Source of the DNA: Acidimicrobiales bacterium
GTDB lineage: Bacteria; Actinomycetota; Acidimicrobiia; Acidimicrobiales; Aldehydirespiratoraceae
Length of the DNA: 64,000 bases
Assembly: GCA_040219515.1 (NCBI GenBank)
Contig: JAVJSI010000008.1
Coordinates: 31,733-95,732, forward strand
Direction of reading: 5' to 3'
Part shown: positions 48,866-57,391 of the stretch, piece after piece
Position numbering within the stretch: the stretch's first letter is position 1
Layout of the letters: every line of letters starts with the position of its first letter
Notes under the pieces: model-generated
Database searches by the model: none
Told to the model about the DNA's origin: nothing
What the model saw: the letters and a program-made list of their open reading frames with translations, nothing else
Program-made: the position numbers and the translations under genes

Positions 48866-50614
48866 GTGTTCAACAAGGTCCTGATCGCCAACCGCGGTGA
48901 GATCGCCGTCCGAGTCATCCGCGCCTGTCGCGAACTCGGCGTCGCCACCGTCGCCGTCTACTCCGAACTCGATCGCGAGGCGCTCCACGTGCGCCTGGCC
49001 GACGAGGCGTTCGCACTGGGTGGCCAGACGGCCGCCGAGTCCTATCTCGACACCGAGGCCATCCTCGATGCCATCGAGAAGAGCGGTGCCGACGCCGTGC
49101 ACCCGGGTTACGGTTTCTTCTCGGAGAACGCCGACTTCGCCCGGGCCATCACCGATCGCGGCATCGCCTTCATCGGCCCCGGGCCCGCCGCCATCGAGGT
49201 CATGGGCGACAAGATCTCCGCTCGCGAGGCCGCCGAGAAGGTGGGCGTGCACGGCGTCCCCGGCTCCACCGAGATCCTCACCGATCCCGCCACCGTCGTC
49301 GCATTCGGCGACGAACACGGCTGGCCGGTCGCCATCAAGGCTGCCTACGGCGGCGGTGGTCGCGGCATGAAGGTCGTCAAGAACGCCGACGAGGCCGCCG
49401 ACCAGCTCGCCTCGGCCCAGCGTGAGGCGCTCTCCTACTTCGGACGCGACGAGTGCTACATGGAGCGCTACCTCACCAAGCCCCGACACGTCGAGGTCCA
49501 GGTCCTGGCCGACAGCCATGGCAACTGCGTCTACCTCGGCACCCGCGACTGTTCCGCCCAACGCCGGCACCAGAAGCTCATCGAGGAAGCGCCGGCCGCT
49601 GACATCCCCGCCGAGATCATCGCCGCGATGGGCGAGGCCGCGGTGAAGGTCGCCAAGGGTTGCGACTACGTCAATGCGGGTACCGTCGAGTTCCTCTACG
49701 AGGACGGCGGCTTCCACTATCTCGAGATGAACACCCGGCTCCAGGTCGAGCATCCGGCCACGGAGCTCATCACCGGCGTGGACCTCGTCGAGCAACAGCT
49801 CCGTGTCGCGTCGGGCGAGACCCTGCCGTTCACCCAGGACGACATCGAGATCCGTGGCCATGCCATCGAGATCCGCATCAACGCCGAGGACCCGGCGGGT
49901 GGCGCGTTCCTGCCGTCCCCCGGGCCGATCACCACGCTGAAGACCCCCGACGGATTCGGTACTCGTTTCGACACCGGCTACGAGTCGGGCGACGAGATCA
50001 GCCAGTACTACGACAATCTCGTGGGCAAGCTGATCGTGTGGGGCCACGATCGTCCCACCGCCATCAGCCGTGCCCTGCGAGCGCTGCGTGAGCTGGTCGT
50101 CGAGGGGGTGGCCACCACGATTCCCGCCGACATCGCCATTCTCGAGCATCCCGATTTCGCGGCCATGGAGCACTCCACGAAGTGGGTCGAAGAAGTGCTC
50201 GACCTTTCCGGCGTGGGCAGCACACCTGCCGCCGCGCCCGACAGCGAGGAGGCGCCGAAGGTCAAGCGCGACCTCGACGTCGAGGTCAACGGCAAGCGGT
50301 TCTCCGTCTCGATGTGGGTGCCCGAATTCGCGGCGGCGGGTGGTGCAGCCGCGCCACGGGCCCGACGCTCCGGTGGCGGTGGCGCCGCCGGCGGTGCCGG
50401 GTCCGGCGAGGTCGCAGTGCCCATGCAGGGCACGATCGTCAAGGTCGCCGTTGCCGTCGGCGACGAGGTCGAGGTGGGCGACCCGATCGTCGTGCTCGAG
50501 GCGATGAAGATGGAGAACAACGTCAACGCGGAGAAGGCAGGGACGATCACGGAGGTCCGTGTCGCCCAGGGCGACTCGGTCGGCGGCGGCGACATCGTCG
50601 CGATCATCGAATAG
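48866..50614 (+). CDS. accA: Acyl-CoA carboxylase alpha subunit (biotin carboxylase plus BCCP)
   Basis: A 582-residue protein that carboxylates biotin and carries it. The biotin carboxylase domain spans about residues 1-445: FNKVLIANRGEIAVRVIRA at the start, HPGYGFFSEN, the ATP-grasp loop AYGGGGRGM, RDCSAQRRHQKLIEEAP, and EMNTRLQVEHPATEL. A linker and then a biotinyl domain follow (about 513-582), with EAMKMEN and K548 as the biotinylated lysine. The partner is the carboxyltransferase 18 bp downstream. GTG at 48866 is divergent from birA. Confidence 0.95.
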   Translation: MFNKVLIANRGEIAVRVIRACRELGVATVAVYSELDREALHVRLADEAFALGGQTAAESYLDTEAILDAIEKSGADAVHPGYGFFSENADFARAITDRGIAFIGPGPAAIEVMGDKISAREAAEKVGVHGVPGSTEILTDPATVVAFGDEHGWPVAIKAAYGGGGRGMKVVKNADEAADQLASAQREALSYFGRDECYMERYLTKPRHVEVQVLADSHGNCVYLGTRDCSAQRRHQKLIEEAPAADIPAEIIAAMGEAAVKVAKGCDYVNAGTVEFLYEDGGFHYLEMNTRLQVEHPATELITGVDLVEQQLRVASGETLPFTQDDIEIRGHAIEIRINAEDPAGGAFLPSPGPITTLKTPDGFGTRFDTGYESGDEISQYYDNLVGKLIVWGHDRPTAISRALRALRELVVEGVATTIPADIAILEHPDFAAMEHSTKWVEEVLDLSGVGSTPAAAPDSEEAPKVKRDLDVEVNGKRFSVSMWVPEFAAAGGAAAPRARRSGGGGAAGGAGSGEVAVPMQGTIVKVAVAVGDEVEVGDPIVVLEAMKMENNVNAEKAGTITEVRVAQGDSVGGGDIVAIIE

Positions 50615-50632
50615 CTGGGCCAGACTTGGCCT

Positions 50633-52165
50633 GTGCCTGACGAAACGATCCGCGCCCGACTCGATGCGGCGAGGGCGGCAACCGCCTCCGTCGACGAGAA
50701 GGCTGCGGCCCGTCTCGCCCGCGACGACAAACTCCACGTGCGCGAGCGGATCCGTCTGCTCTTCGACGAAGGGACCTTCGTCGAGGACGGCCGCCTCGCC
50801 AACGCCACCGCCGAGGGATTCCCCGCCGACGGGGTGGTCACGGGCCAGGGACTGGTGGAGGGCCGTCCGGCGTTGGTCATGGCCAACGATCCGACCGTCA
50901 AGGCCGGCTCGTGGGGCGCTCGCACCGTCGAGAAGATCGTCCGCCTGACCGAGAAGGCGCTCGACTCCGACCTGCCCATCTTCTGGTTCGTCGACTCGGC
51001 CGGCGCTCGCATCACCGATCAGGTCCAGCTGTTTCCCGGTCGTCGTGGCGCGGGCCGCATCTTCCACAACCAGGTGGCCCTCTCGGGTCGGGTGCCCCAG
51101 ATCTGCTGCCTGTTCGGACCTTCGGCCGCGGGCGGCGCCTACATCCCGTCGTTCTGCGACGTGGTGTTCATGGTCGAGAAGAACGCCTCGATGTACCTCG
51201 GCTCACCGCGCATGGCCGAGGAGGTCATCAACGAGCACGTCACGCTCGAGGAGATGGGCGGTGCCCGCATGCACGCCAGCGTCTCGGGCTGCGGCGACAA
51301 CCTCTGCGTCGACGACGCCGACGCAATCGGCGCCGCTCGCGAGTTGTTCTCGTACCTGCCCACGTCGTGGGAGGAACCGCCGCCGCCGGTGCGCGCCACT
51401 CCCCCGGCTCGTGACTTCACCGCCGACGTGCTGCCCGCCGACGCCAAGGCGGGCTACGACGTCCGCACCGTGATCGACACCCTGGTCGACGCCGACACGT
51501 TCTTCGAGATCAAGCCGCTGTTCGCACCCGAGCTCGTGGTCGGCCTCGGCCGGCTGGCCGGCAACACGGTGGGCTTCGTGGCCAACAATCCCGCGTCCAA
51601 CGGCGGTGTGCTCTTCGTCGACTCGGCCGACAAGGCCGCCCGGTTCATCTGGATGTGCGACGCGTACAACGTCCCGCTGATCTATCTCGCCGACGTTCCC
51701 GGGTTCATGATCGGCACCGACGTCGAGCGACGGGGCATCATCCGCCACGGCGCCAAGATGATCACCGCCGTCTCGGAAGCGACCGTGCCCACCATCAGCG
51801 TCATCCTCCGCAAGGCCTACGGCGCCGGTCTCTACGCCATGTGTGGGCCCGCGTTCGGGCCCGATGCCTGTCTTGCCCTGCCGTCGGCCGAGATCGCCGT
51901 GATGGGCGCCGAGGCGGCCGTGAACGCCGTCTTCGCCAACCAGATCGCCGCCATCGACGACGAGGACGAGCGCCGGGCGTTCGTCGTCGCGCGCCGCGAC
52001 GAGTACAACGAGGACGTCGACCTGCTGCGCCTCGCCGCCGACCTCGTGATCGACGACATCGTCGAGCCCGAGGACCTCCGCACCGAACTCATCGCCCGGC
52101 TCTCCCTCGCCGCCTCGAAAGACCGCCACTTCTCCCGCCGCCGCCACGGCGTCCCCCCCGTCTGA
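50633..52165 (+). CDS. Acyl-CoA (probably propionyl-CoA) carboxylase beta subunit
   Basis: A 510-residue carboxyltransferase that moves CO2 from biotin to an acyl-CoA. N- and C-terminal crotonase-like halves are visible: WFVDSAGARITDQVQLFPGR, CCLFGPSAAGGAYIPSFCD, SPRMAEEVINEHVTLEEMGGA, then YLADVPGFMIGTDVERRGIIRHGAKM and RKAYGAGLYAMCGP. The acyl preference cannot be read from sequence. The family includes propionyl- and methylcrotonyl-type enzymes. Start GTG at 50633. It ends at a convergent pair of REP-like palindromes before the lpdA-like gene. Confidence 0.93.
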   Translation: MPDETIRARLDAARAATASVDEKAAARLARDDKLHVRERIRLLFDEGTFVEDGRLANATAEGFPADGVVTGQGLVEGRPALVMANDPTVKAGSWGARTVEKIVRLTEKALDSDLPIFWFVDSAGARITDQVQLFPGRRGAGRIFHNQVALSGRVPQICCLFGPSAAGGAYIPSFCDVVFMVEKNASMYLGSPRMAEEVINEHVTLEEMGGARMHASVSGCGDNLCVDDADAIGAARELFSYLPTSWEEPPPPVRATPPARDFTADVLPADAKAGYDVRTVIDTLVDADTFFEIKPLFAPELVVGLGRLAGNTVGFVANNPASNGGVLFVDSADKAARFIWMCDAYNVPLIYLADVPGFMIGTDVERRGIIRHGAKMITAVSEATVPTISVILRKAYGAGLYAMCGPAFGPDACLALPSAEIAVMGAEAAVNAVFANQIAAIDDEDERRAFVVARRDEYNEDVDLLRLAADLVIDDIVEPEDLRTELIARLSLAASKDRHFSRRRHGVPPV

Positions 52166-52188
52166 CGCCGGCAACGCGAAGCGCTGCC

Positions 52189-52238
52189 GGGGTCAGACCC
52201 CCGTTGCGGTTGCCAGTTGGGACGGGGGTCTGACCCCA
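52189..52238. repeat. Pair of REP-like palindromes in inverted orientation
   Basis: GGGGTCAGACCCC at 52189-52201, and the 23-nt element ending GGGGTCTGACCCCA at 52216-52238, which is identical to 14881-14903. AGCGCTGC-type flanks occur on both outer sides, so the two lie head to head. They fill the 82-bp gap between convergent genes and could act as a bidirectional terminator. Confidence 0.7.
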
Positions 52239-52247
52239 GCGCTGCAA

Positions 52248-53609
52248 CTATTCGGCGGCTTCGGAGAGGGCTTCGGCGAGGGTGGGGTGCACCAGCAGGC
52301 TCTCGTGGATGTCGCTCACGGTGAGGCCGTTGGTGACGGCGATGGCGATCACCGAGATCAACTCGGCGGCGTGCCGACCAACGATCGACCCGCCGAGCAC
52401 GACGCCGGTGGCCGGGTCGGAGACGATCTTCACGAAGCCCCGCGAATCGTCGTTGATGAGAGCCTTCGCCGCCGACGCGAACGGCACCTTGGTGACCCGG
52501 ACCTTGCGGCCCTCGGAGAACGCGTCGGCTTCGGCCAGACCCACGTCGGCGATCTCGGGTTCGGTGAAGATCGCCGAGGCCGCCTTGTCGTAGTCGATCA
52601 ATCGGGTGCGCTGCGGGTGCGACGCGCCCATCGCGTGTTCGGCGATCTTGCGGCCCTGCATCGACGCCACCGACGACAGCGGCAACCGTCCCGACAGGTC
52701 GCCGGCGGCGTAGATGTGGGGCACGTTGGACACGAGGTTCATGTCGACCGGGACATAACCGCCATCGGTGGTCACACCTGCGTTCTCCAGCCCGAGGTCG
52801 TCGCTGTTGGGAATCGACCCGATCGCGAGCAGCACGTGGGAGCCGCGGGCGACCCGGCCGTCGTCGCAGTTCACGACCACCTCGTCGCCGTCGCGGACGA
52901 CACCGGTGGCCCGAGCACCCTTGAACAGCCGTACGCCGCGCCGCAGGAAGTCCTCTTCCAGCGCGGCGGCGACCTCGGCGTCCTTGCCCGGGAGCACCTG
53001 CTGGCGGCTGACCACGAGCGTGACCTCGCAACCCATCGACTCGAACAGGTGCACGAACTCCACACCCGTGACGCCGGACCCGATGACGATCGCATGGGTC
53101 GGCAACGACTTGGGGGGATAGGCGTCGCGGGTGGTGATGATCCGGTCGCCGTCGATCGGCGCCCAATCGGGAACACGCGGACGGCTCCCGGTGGCCAGCA
53201 CGATCACGTCGGCCTGGTGGTCGAACGTGCCCTTCTCGCTGACCGACCGCACGGTGTGGGGATCGATGATCGTGGCCGTGCCGTGGATCAGCTCCACGCG
53301 CTGACTGATGAGCAGCGAACGCACCTGGGATTCGAGACGGTTCTCGATCGTGCGCAGGCGCAGGGACAGGTGTTCGAGGTCGACGTCGGACCCGACCTCA
53401 CCGAGACCCATGCGAGCCGAACGACGCAGGAACTGTCGGGCGTTGCCGGTGGCGATCATCGCCTTCGACGGGATGCAGTCGTTGAGGTGGGCGGCGCCGC
53501 CGATGATGTCGCGCTCGATCAGCACCACCTCGGCACCGAGGCGGGCCGCGGTGGTGGCGCAGGAGTTTCCGGCGGGACCGCCGCCGATGATCACGATTCG
53601 AGTTGGCAT
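52248..53609 (-). CDS. lpdA: LpdA-like flavoprotein (NAD(P)H quinone reductase type)
   Basis: A 453-residue member of the pyridine nucleotide-disulfide oxidoreductase family. FAD motif IVIIGGGPAGNSCA is at residues 5-18, and the NAD motif VIGSGVTGVEF lies near 178. The redox segment reads GGAAHLNDCIPSK: C45 is kept, but the first cysteine of the usual CxxxxC is A40. It therefore lacks the active disulfide of lipoamide dehydrogenase. This matches M. tuberculosis LpdA (Rv3303c), reported as a quinone reductase. ATG at 53609 has TATCCT eight bases upstream. Confidence 0.9.
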   Translation of the reverse strand: MPTRIVIIGGGPAGNSCATTAARLGAEVVLIERDIIGGAAHLNDCIPSKAMIATGNARQFLRRSARMGLGEVGSDVDLEHLSLRLRTIENRLESQVRSLLISQRVELIHGTATIIDPHTVRSVSEKGTFDHQADVIVLATGSRPRVPDWAPIDGDRIITTRDAYPPKSLPTHAIVIGSGVTGVEFVHLFESMGCEVTLVVSRQQVLPGKDAEVAAALEEDFLRRGVRLFKGARATGVVRDGDEVVVNCDDGRVARGSHVLLAIGSIPNSDDLGLENAGVTTDGGYVPVDMNLVSNVPHIYAAGDLSGRLPLSSVASMQGRKIAEHAMGASHPQRTRLIDYDKAASAIFTEPEIADVGLAEADAFSEGRKVRVTKVPFASAAKALINDDSRGFVKIVSDPATGVVLGGSIVGRHAAELISVIAIAVTNGLTVSDIHESLLVHPTLAEALSEAAE

Positions 53610-53617
53610 CGTCGGTG

Positions 53618-53623
53618 AGGATA
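53618..53623 (-). promoter_or_regulatory. -10 box of the lpdA-like gene
   Basis: TATCCT, eight bases, then ATG at 53609. It is divergent from the box at 53681-53686 and has no ribosome site. Confidence 0.5.
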
Positions 53624-53680
53624 CCGGCGTGACCTGCCGGCGCCGGGGAGCACCATCGCCGGGCACCGCGAAGGACCCGC

Positions 53681-53686
53681 TAGATT
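53681..53686 (+). promoter_or_regulatory. -10 box of the GT-C gene at 53695
   Basis: TAGATT, eight bases, then GTG at 53695. No ribosome site is visible. Confidence 0.5.
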
Positions 53687-53694
53687 CGCCCGTC

Positions 53695-55230
53695 GTGGCC
53701 ATCGCCGCATCCACATCACACGAGCAGGACGACTCGACCCCACCACGGCGGTGGCGGGGTGCCGGTCTCGGACTCGGACTCATCGCCCTGATCGGCGGTC
53801 TCGCGCTGCGCGTCGTCACGCCGTCCCCGTTGTGGCTCGACGAGGCGCTCTCGGTCCACATCGCCGGGCTCGGTTTCGGTGACATGGTCGACGCGCTCCG
53901 CCACGACGGCCACCCCAGCCTCTACTACCTCCTCCTCGGCTGGTGGATGGATCTCGCGGGCGACTCGAACGGCGCCGCTCGGGCCTTCTCGGGCGTCGTC
54001 TCTCTGGCGACCGTGCCGGTCCTCTGGGCCATCGGACGCCGCCGTTCACCGGACCTCGCCCGGATCGCCGCGCTCGTCGGACTCACCTCACCGTTCCTGC
54101 TCCGCTACGGCACCGAAGTCCGCATGTATGCGCTCCTGTCGTTTCTCGTCGCCGTCGCCTGGCTGGCCGCCGAGCGGGCCGCTGACGACCCCCGTCTCTC
54201 ACGCCTGGCCCCGGTGGCACTCGCCACCGCTGCCCTCATCCACACCCACTACTGGACGTTCTGGCTGATCGGGGCGGCGTTGAGCCTGCTCAGCGCCATC
54301 TGGTGGACCGAGCCCGACCGGCGCAGCGTCGTGGTCCGCATCGGCGCCGCCATCGCGGTCGGGTCGGCCACGTTCGTCGTGTGGCTCGGGGTGTTCCTCG
54401 AGCAGCTCGGTTCCACCGGCACGCCGTGGGCCGACCGTGCCCGACCGGCGGAGATCGTCGTCGAATCCATGCAGGCCGTCGGCGGCAACAACCGCTTCGA
54501 GGGCGAACTGTTCGGCGCGACACTCCTGGTGCTGGTATTGCTCGGCACCGTGGGCCTTCGCCGGGGCACGACGATCGAGCTGCGGCTCTCACGCGGCCCG
54601 CTCACCCTGGCCGCGGTGATGATCGCAACCACACTCGCCATCGGCGGGGGCATCGCCTTCGTGACGGCCGGCGCGTTCGAGGGTCGCTACGCCGCCGTCG
54701 TGGTCCCCTTCGTCCTCGTCCTCGCCGCCCGGGGCATCACCCTCCTGCCGGGATGGTTCGGGACGTTGTCGCTGGCGTTCGTCCTCGTGTTCGGCCTGGC
54801 GATCGGGGCCGATGAGGCCCGCCGCGACCGCACGCAGGCCGGCGACGTCGCTGCCGTGATCGATGGCGGATACCAGGACGGCGACGTCGTGGCCTTCTGT
54901 CCCGATCAGGTCGGTCCCGCCACCCGACGAGCGCTCACGACCGAGGTCACCGCGCTCGCCTATCCACGTGGCGAAGGGCGGCTGATCGACTGGCAGGACT
55001 ACGCCGACGTGATCGAGGAAACCAGTCCCGAGGACTTCCTGGCCCGCGTCGACGCCGTCGCCGACGGCCACGATGTGTGGCTGGTGACCGGACTCGGCTA
55101 CAGGAGTCTCGGCAACCGATGCGAGGCGATCATCGACGCACTCAACCGAACCCGCCGGCCCAGTCAGCTGATCGCCTCGTCAGATGTGTTCGAGCCGATG
55201 CTTCTCACCCGCTACGAACCGCTGCCATGA
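53695..55230 (+). CDS. GT-C membrane glycosyltransferase (GT39/mannosyltransferase-like)
   Basis: A 511-residue polytopic protein with about eleven helices. The first extracytoplasmic loop carries SPLWLDEALSVHIAGLG, with the D-E pair that is the catalytic signature of GT-C enzymes using polyprenol-phosphate sugars. RHDGHPSLYYLLLGWWM follows, and after the last helix there is a soluble C-terminal domain (about 370-511). It probably adds a sugar outside the membrane. GTG at 53695 is used because the upstream frame overlaps the lpdA-like gene. Its TGA overlaps the next ATG (ATGA), so it heads a three-gene glycosyltransferase operon. Confidence 0.86.
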   Translation: MAIAASTSHEQDDSTPPRRWRGAGLGLGLIALIGGLALRVVTPSPLWLDEALSVHIAGLGFGDMVDALRHDGHPSLYYLLLGWWMDLAGDSNGAARAFSGVVSLATVPVLWAIGRRRSPDLARIAALVGLTSPFLLRYGTEVRMYALLSFLVAVAWLAAERAADDPRLSRLAPVALATAALIHTHYWTFWLIGAALSLLSAIWWTEPDRRSVVVRIGAAIAVGSATFVVWLGVFLEQLGSTGTPWADRARPAEIVVESMQAVGGNNRFEGELFGATLLVLVLLGTVGLRRGTTIELRLSRGPLTLAAVMIATTLAIGGGIAFVTAGAFEGRYAAVVVPFVLVLAARGITLLPGWFGTLSLAFVLVFGLAIGADEARRDRTQAGDVAAVIDGGYQDGDVVAFCPDQVGPATRRALTTEVTALAYPRGEGRLIDWQDYADVIEETSPEDFLARVDAVADGHDVWLVTGLGYRSLGNRCEAIIDALNRTRRPSQLIASSDVFEPMLLTRYEPLP

Positions 55231-56324
55231 GAGTGCCGGATCCGAGAGATTGGCGCCAGGAGTTCATCGCCTCGGCCACTTCGTGGACCGAGGCCCGCCT
55301 CTACGTCGCCGCCGCCTACATCACCACCTGGGCCATCCTCGACCGACTCCAGCCGCCGCCGGCGTTCTCCCCGATCGACGACGGCCTCATCCCGTGGGAC
55401 GGCACCTGGTATCGAGACCTCGCGCTCGACGGCTACGACTCCCCCGCACTCGAAGGGGGCATCCGCTTCTTCCCGCTCTGGCCCATGCTCGGGCGGGTCT
55501 TCGGTGCGATCGGTGACCGTCCCGACATCGCGTTGGTGGTATTGGCCAACATTCTCGCCCTCGTTGCCGGGATGTTCCTCTATCGCATCACACTTCAGGA
55601 GACCGGTGATCCCGGTCTGGCGGTCCGCACCGTCCGCCTCTTCGCGCTCTTTCCCCCGGCGTTCGTCCTGACCCTCGGCTACAGCGAGGCGCTCTACCTG
55701 TCCCTGGCGATGGGCTTCGTGCTCGCCGCCCGCGGCCGTCGTTGGCTGGTCACCGCGGTGCTCGGATTCCTCGCCGGGCTCACACGTCCGGTCGCCGGCC
55801 TGCTCGCACTTCCGGCCGCCGTCTGTGCGTGGAAATCCGATCGACGCTCGCCGAGCGCGCTGCTGGCCGTCGGGTCCGCTCCGCTCGGCACGCTCTCGTT
55901 CCTCGTCTGGTCGAGCGCCGAGGGCTACGGCTGGCGGGCGCCAGTCGACGCGCAACAGGACCTGCGGGGGAAGTTCGCCGAGCCGATCAGTCGTCTGACC
56001 AGCGCGCTCTACGACGGCGTCCGCGGTGAGGAAGGGGAGCTGTTCCACGGCCTCGCCGCCCTGATCCTCATCGGGTTGGCCGTGTACTCCGTTCGCAAGC
56101 TCTCGACCGACCTCTGGGTCTACACCGTGCCATCCACCCTTCTGCTCGTCAGCGCCGACAACCTCAATTCGATGGAGCGCTACTCTCTGAGCGTCTTCCC
56201 GCTGATCATCGCGGCGGCGATGATCAGCCGTAGCGAGCGGCTCGACCGCTGGCTCCCGACCGCCTCCGCAGTGGCGCTCACCGTCGTCACCACGCTTGCC
56301 CTCAACGGGGTCTACGTGCCGTGA
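55227..56324 (+). CDS. GT-C membrane mannosyltransferase, PIG-V-like
   Basis: A 365-residue membrane protein with about nine helices. The N-terminal loop has PWDGTWYRDLALDGYDSP with the D-x-x-W signature and FFPLWPMLGRV, and ALFPPAFVLTLGYSEALYLSLAMGF, the pattern of the PIG-V (GPI mannosyltransferase 2-like) family in bacteria. It probably mannosylates a lipid-linked or protein acceptor on the outer face. Start ATG at 55227 overlaps the preceding stop as ATGA. The stop overlaps the next gene as GTGA. Confidence 0.85.
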   Translation: MRVPDPRDWRQEFIASATSWTEARLYVAAAYITTWAILDRLQPPPAFSPIDDGLIPWDGTWYRDLALDGYDSPALEGGIRFFPLWPMLGRVFGAIGDRPDIALVVLANILALVAGMFLYRITLQETGDPGLAVRTVRLFALFPPAFVLTLGYSEALYLSLAMGFVLAARGRRWLVTAVLGFLAGLTRPVAGLLALPAAVCAWKSDRRSPSALLAVGSAPLGTLSFLVWSSAEGYGWRAPVDAQQDLRGKFAEPISRLTSALYDGVRGEEGELFHGLAALILIGLAVYSVRKLSTDLWVYTVPSTLLLVSADNLNSMERYSLSVFPLIIAAAMISRSERLDRWLPTASAVALTVVTTLALNGVYVP

Positions 56325-57391
56325 GCCGACTCCGGGTGGCGCTCGACGTCACGTCACTCGTCGGCGCCCCCACCGGAATCCACCAGGTCACCCGAGGGCT
56401 GCTCGACGCGCTGATCGCCCGCGACGACGTCGACGTCCACGGCTGGCTCCTCACCGCACGAGGAGCGGCGCCCGATCTTCCCGTCCGGGTGCGCCACAGC
56501 CGGGTCCCTGCCTCGCTGGCCATCCGGGGTTGGACCCGGTCGAGTCTGCCGCCGGGCCGCCTGGTCACCGGGACGGCCGATGTCGTCCATGGCACGAACT
56601 TCCTGGCCCCACCAGGGCTGCACAGCCTCATCTCCCTGCAGGACATGACACCATTGACGCACCCGGAATGGTGCGAACCGGCGGTGGCCGCGATGGCCGG
56701 GGTCGTCCGCAACGCAGTGCGGCGTGGTGCCACGCTGCACGTCTCGTCGGCCCTGGTCCGAGACGAAGCCATGACGGCCTTCGGCCTGACCGAGGATCGG
56801 GTTCGACTCATCCACCACGCCGTAACCCCTCTGGCCGGCGGATCGGCCGAAGCCGGTCGGCGGCTCGCCGGTGGCCGCTACGTCCTCACGCTCGGTCGGG
56901 TCGAGAAGCGGAAGAACATCGGCGCGGCGGTGGATGCCCTCCACGGCCTCCCCGACGACGTCCGCCTCGTCATTGCGGGCCCTCCCGGTAACGACGGCGA
57001 CGCGGTCGACGCCCGGATCGCCCGCCACCGACCCGACCGGGTCCTGCGCATCCCTGCGGTGAGCAACGACGACCGCGCCGCGCTGGTCGCCGGCGCCGAG
57101 GCGTTGCTGTGGCCCTCGCGCTACGAGGGATTCGCCCTGCCGCCGCTCGAAGCGCTGGCGGCCGGCACACCCGTGATCGCCACGGCGGTGGGCGCGCTCC
57201 CCGAGCTGATCGGGGCCGTGTACGACCTGGTCGATCCGGGCGACGACGACGCCTTCGCGGCGGCCGTCGTCGCGGCGCTCCGGCGCCCGTCGGCGGTTGC
57301 CCCAGCACTGAGGTCGAGCATCACGAAGTACTCCTGGGCCGACGCTGCCCAGGAGCTGTCGGCCGTCTACCGAGAGGTCGCCGCTCGCTAG
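56321..57391 (+). CDS. GT4 glycosyltransferase
   Basis: A 356-residue GT-B protein. It starts MSRLRVALDVTSLVGAPTGIHQ, then LISLQDMTPLTHPEWCEP, LTLGRVEKRKNIGAAVDAL and the donor site WPSRYEGFALPPLEALAAG. It is the last gene of the operon 53695-57391 and resembles the GT4 paralogues at 40951 and 42033. The TAG stop overlaps the stop of the convergent secreted protein gene through the tetranucleotide CTAG. Donor and acceptor are unknown. Confidence 0.88.
   Translation: MSRLRVALDVTSLVGAPTGIHQVTRGLLDALIARDDVDVHGWLLTARGAAPDLPVRVRHSRVPASLAIRGWTRSSLPPGRLVTGTADVVHGTNFLAPPGLHSLISLQDMTPLTHPEWCEPAVAAMAGVVRNAVRRGATLHVSSALVRDEAMTAFGLTEDRVRLIHHAVTPLAGGSAEAGRRLAGGRYVLTLGRVEKRKNIGAAVDALHGLPDDVRLVIAGPPGNDGDAVDARIARHRPDRVLRIPAVSNDDRAALVAGAEALLWPSRYEGFALPPLEALAAGTPVIATAVGALPELIGAVYDLVDPGDDDAFAAAVVAALRRPSAVAPALRSSITKYSWADAAQELSAVYREVAAR

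Noticed and set aside
48065..51067. A 1000-codon minus-strand frame covering birA and the two carboxylase genes
   Set aside because: Only the part below 48847 (birA) shows family motifs. The rest is antisense to the carboxylase genes.
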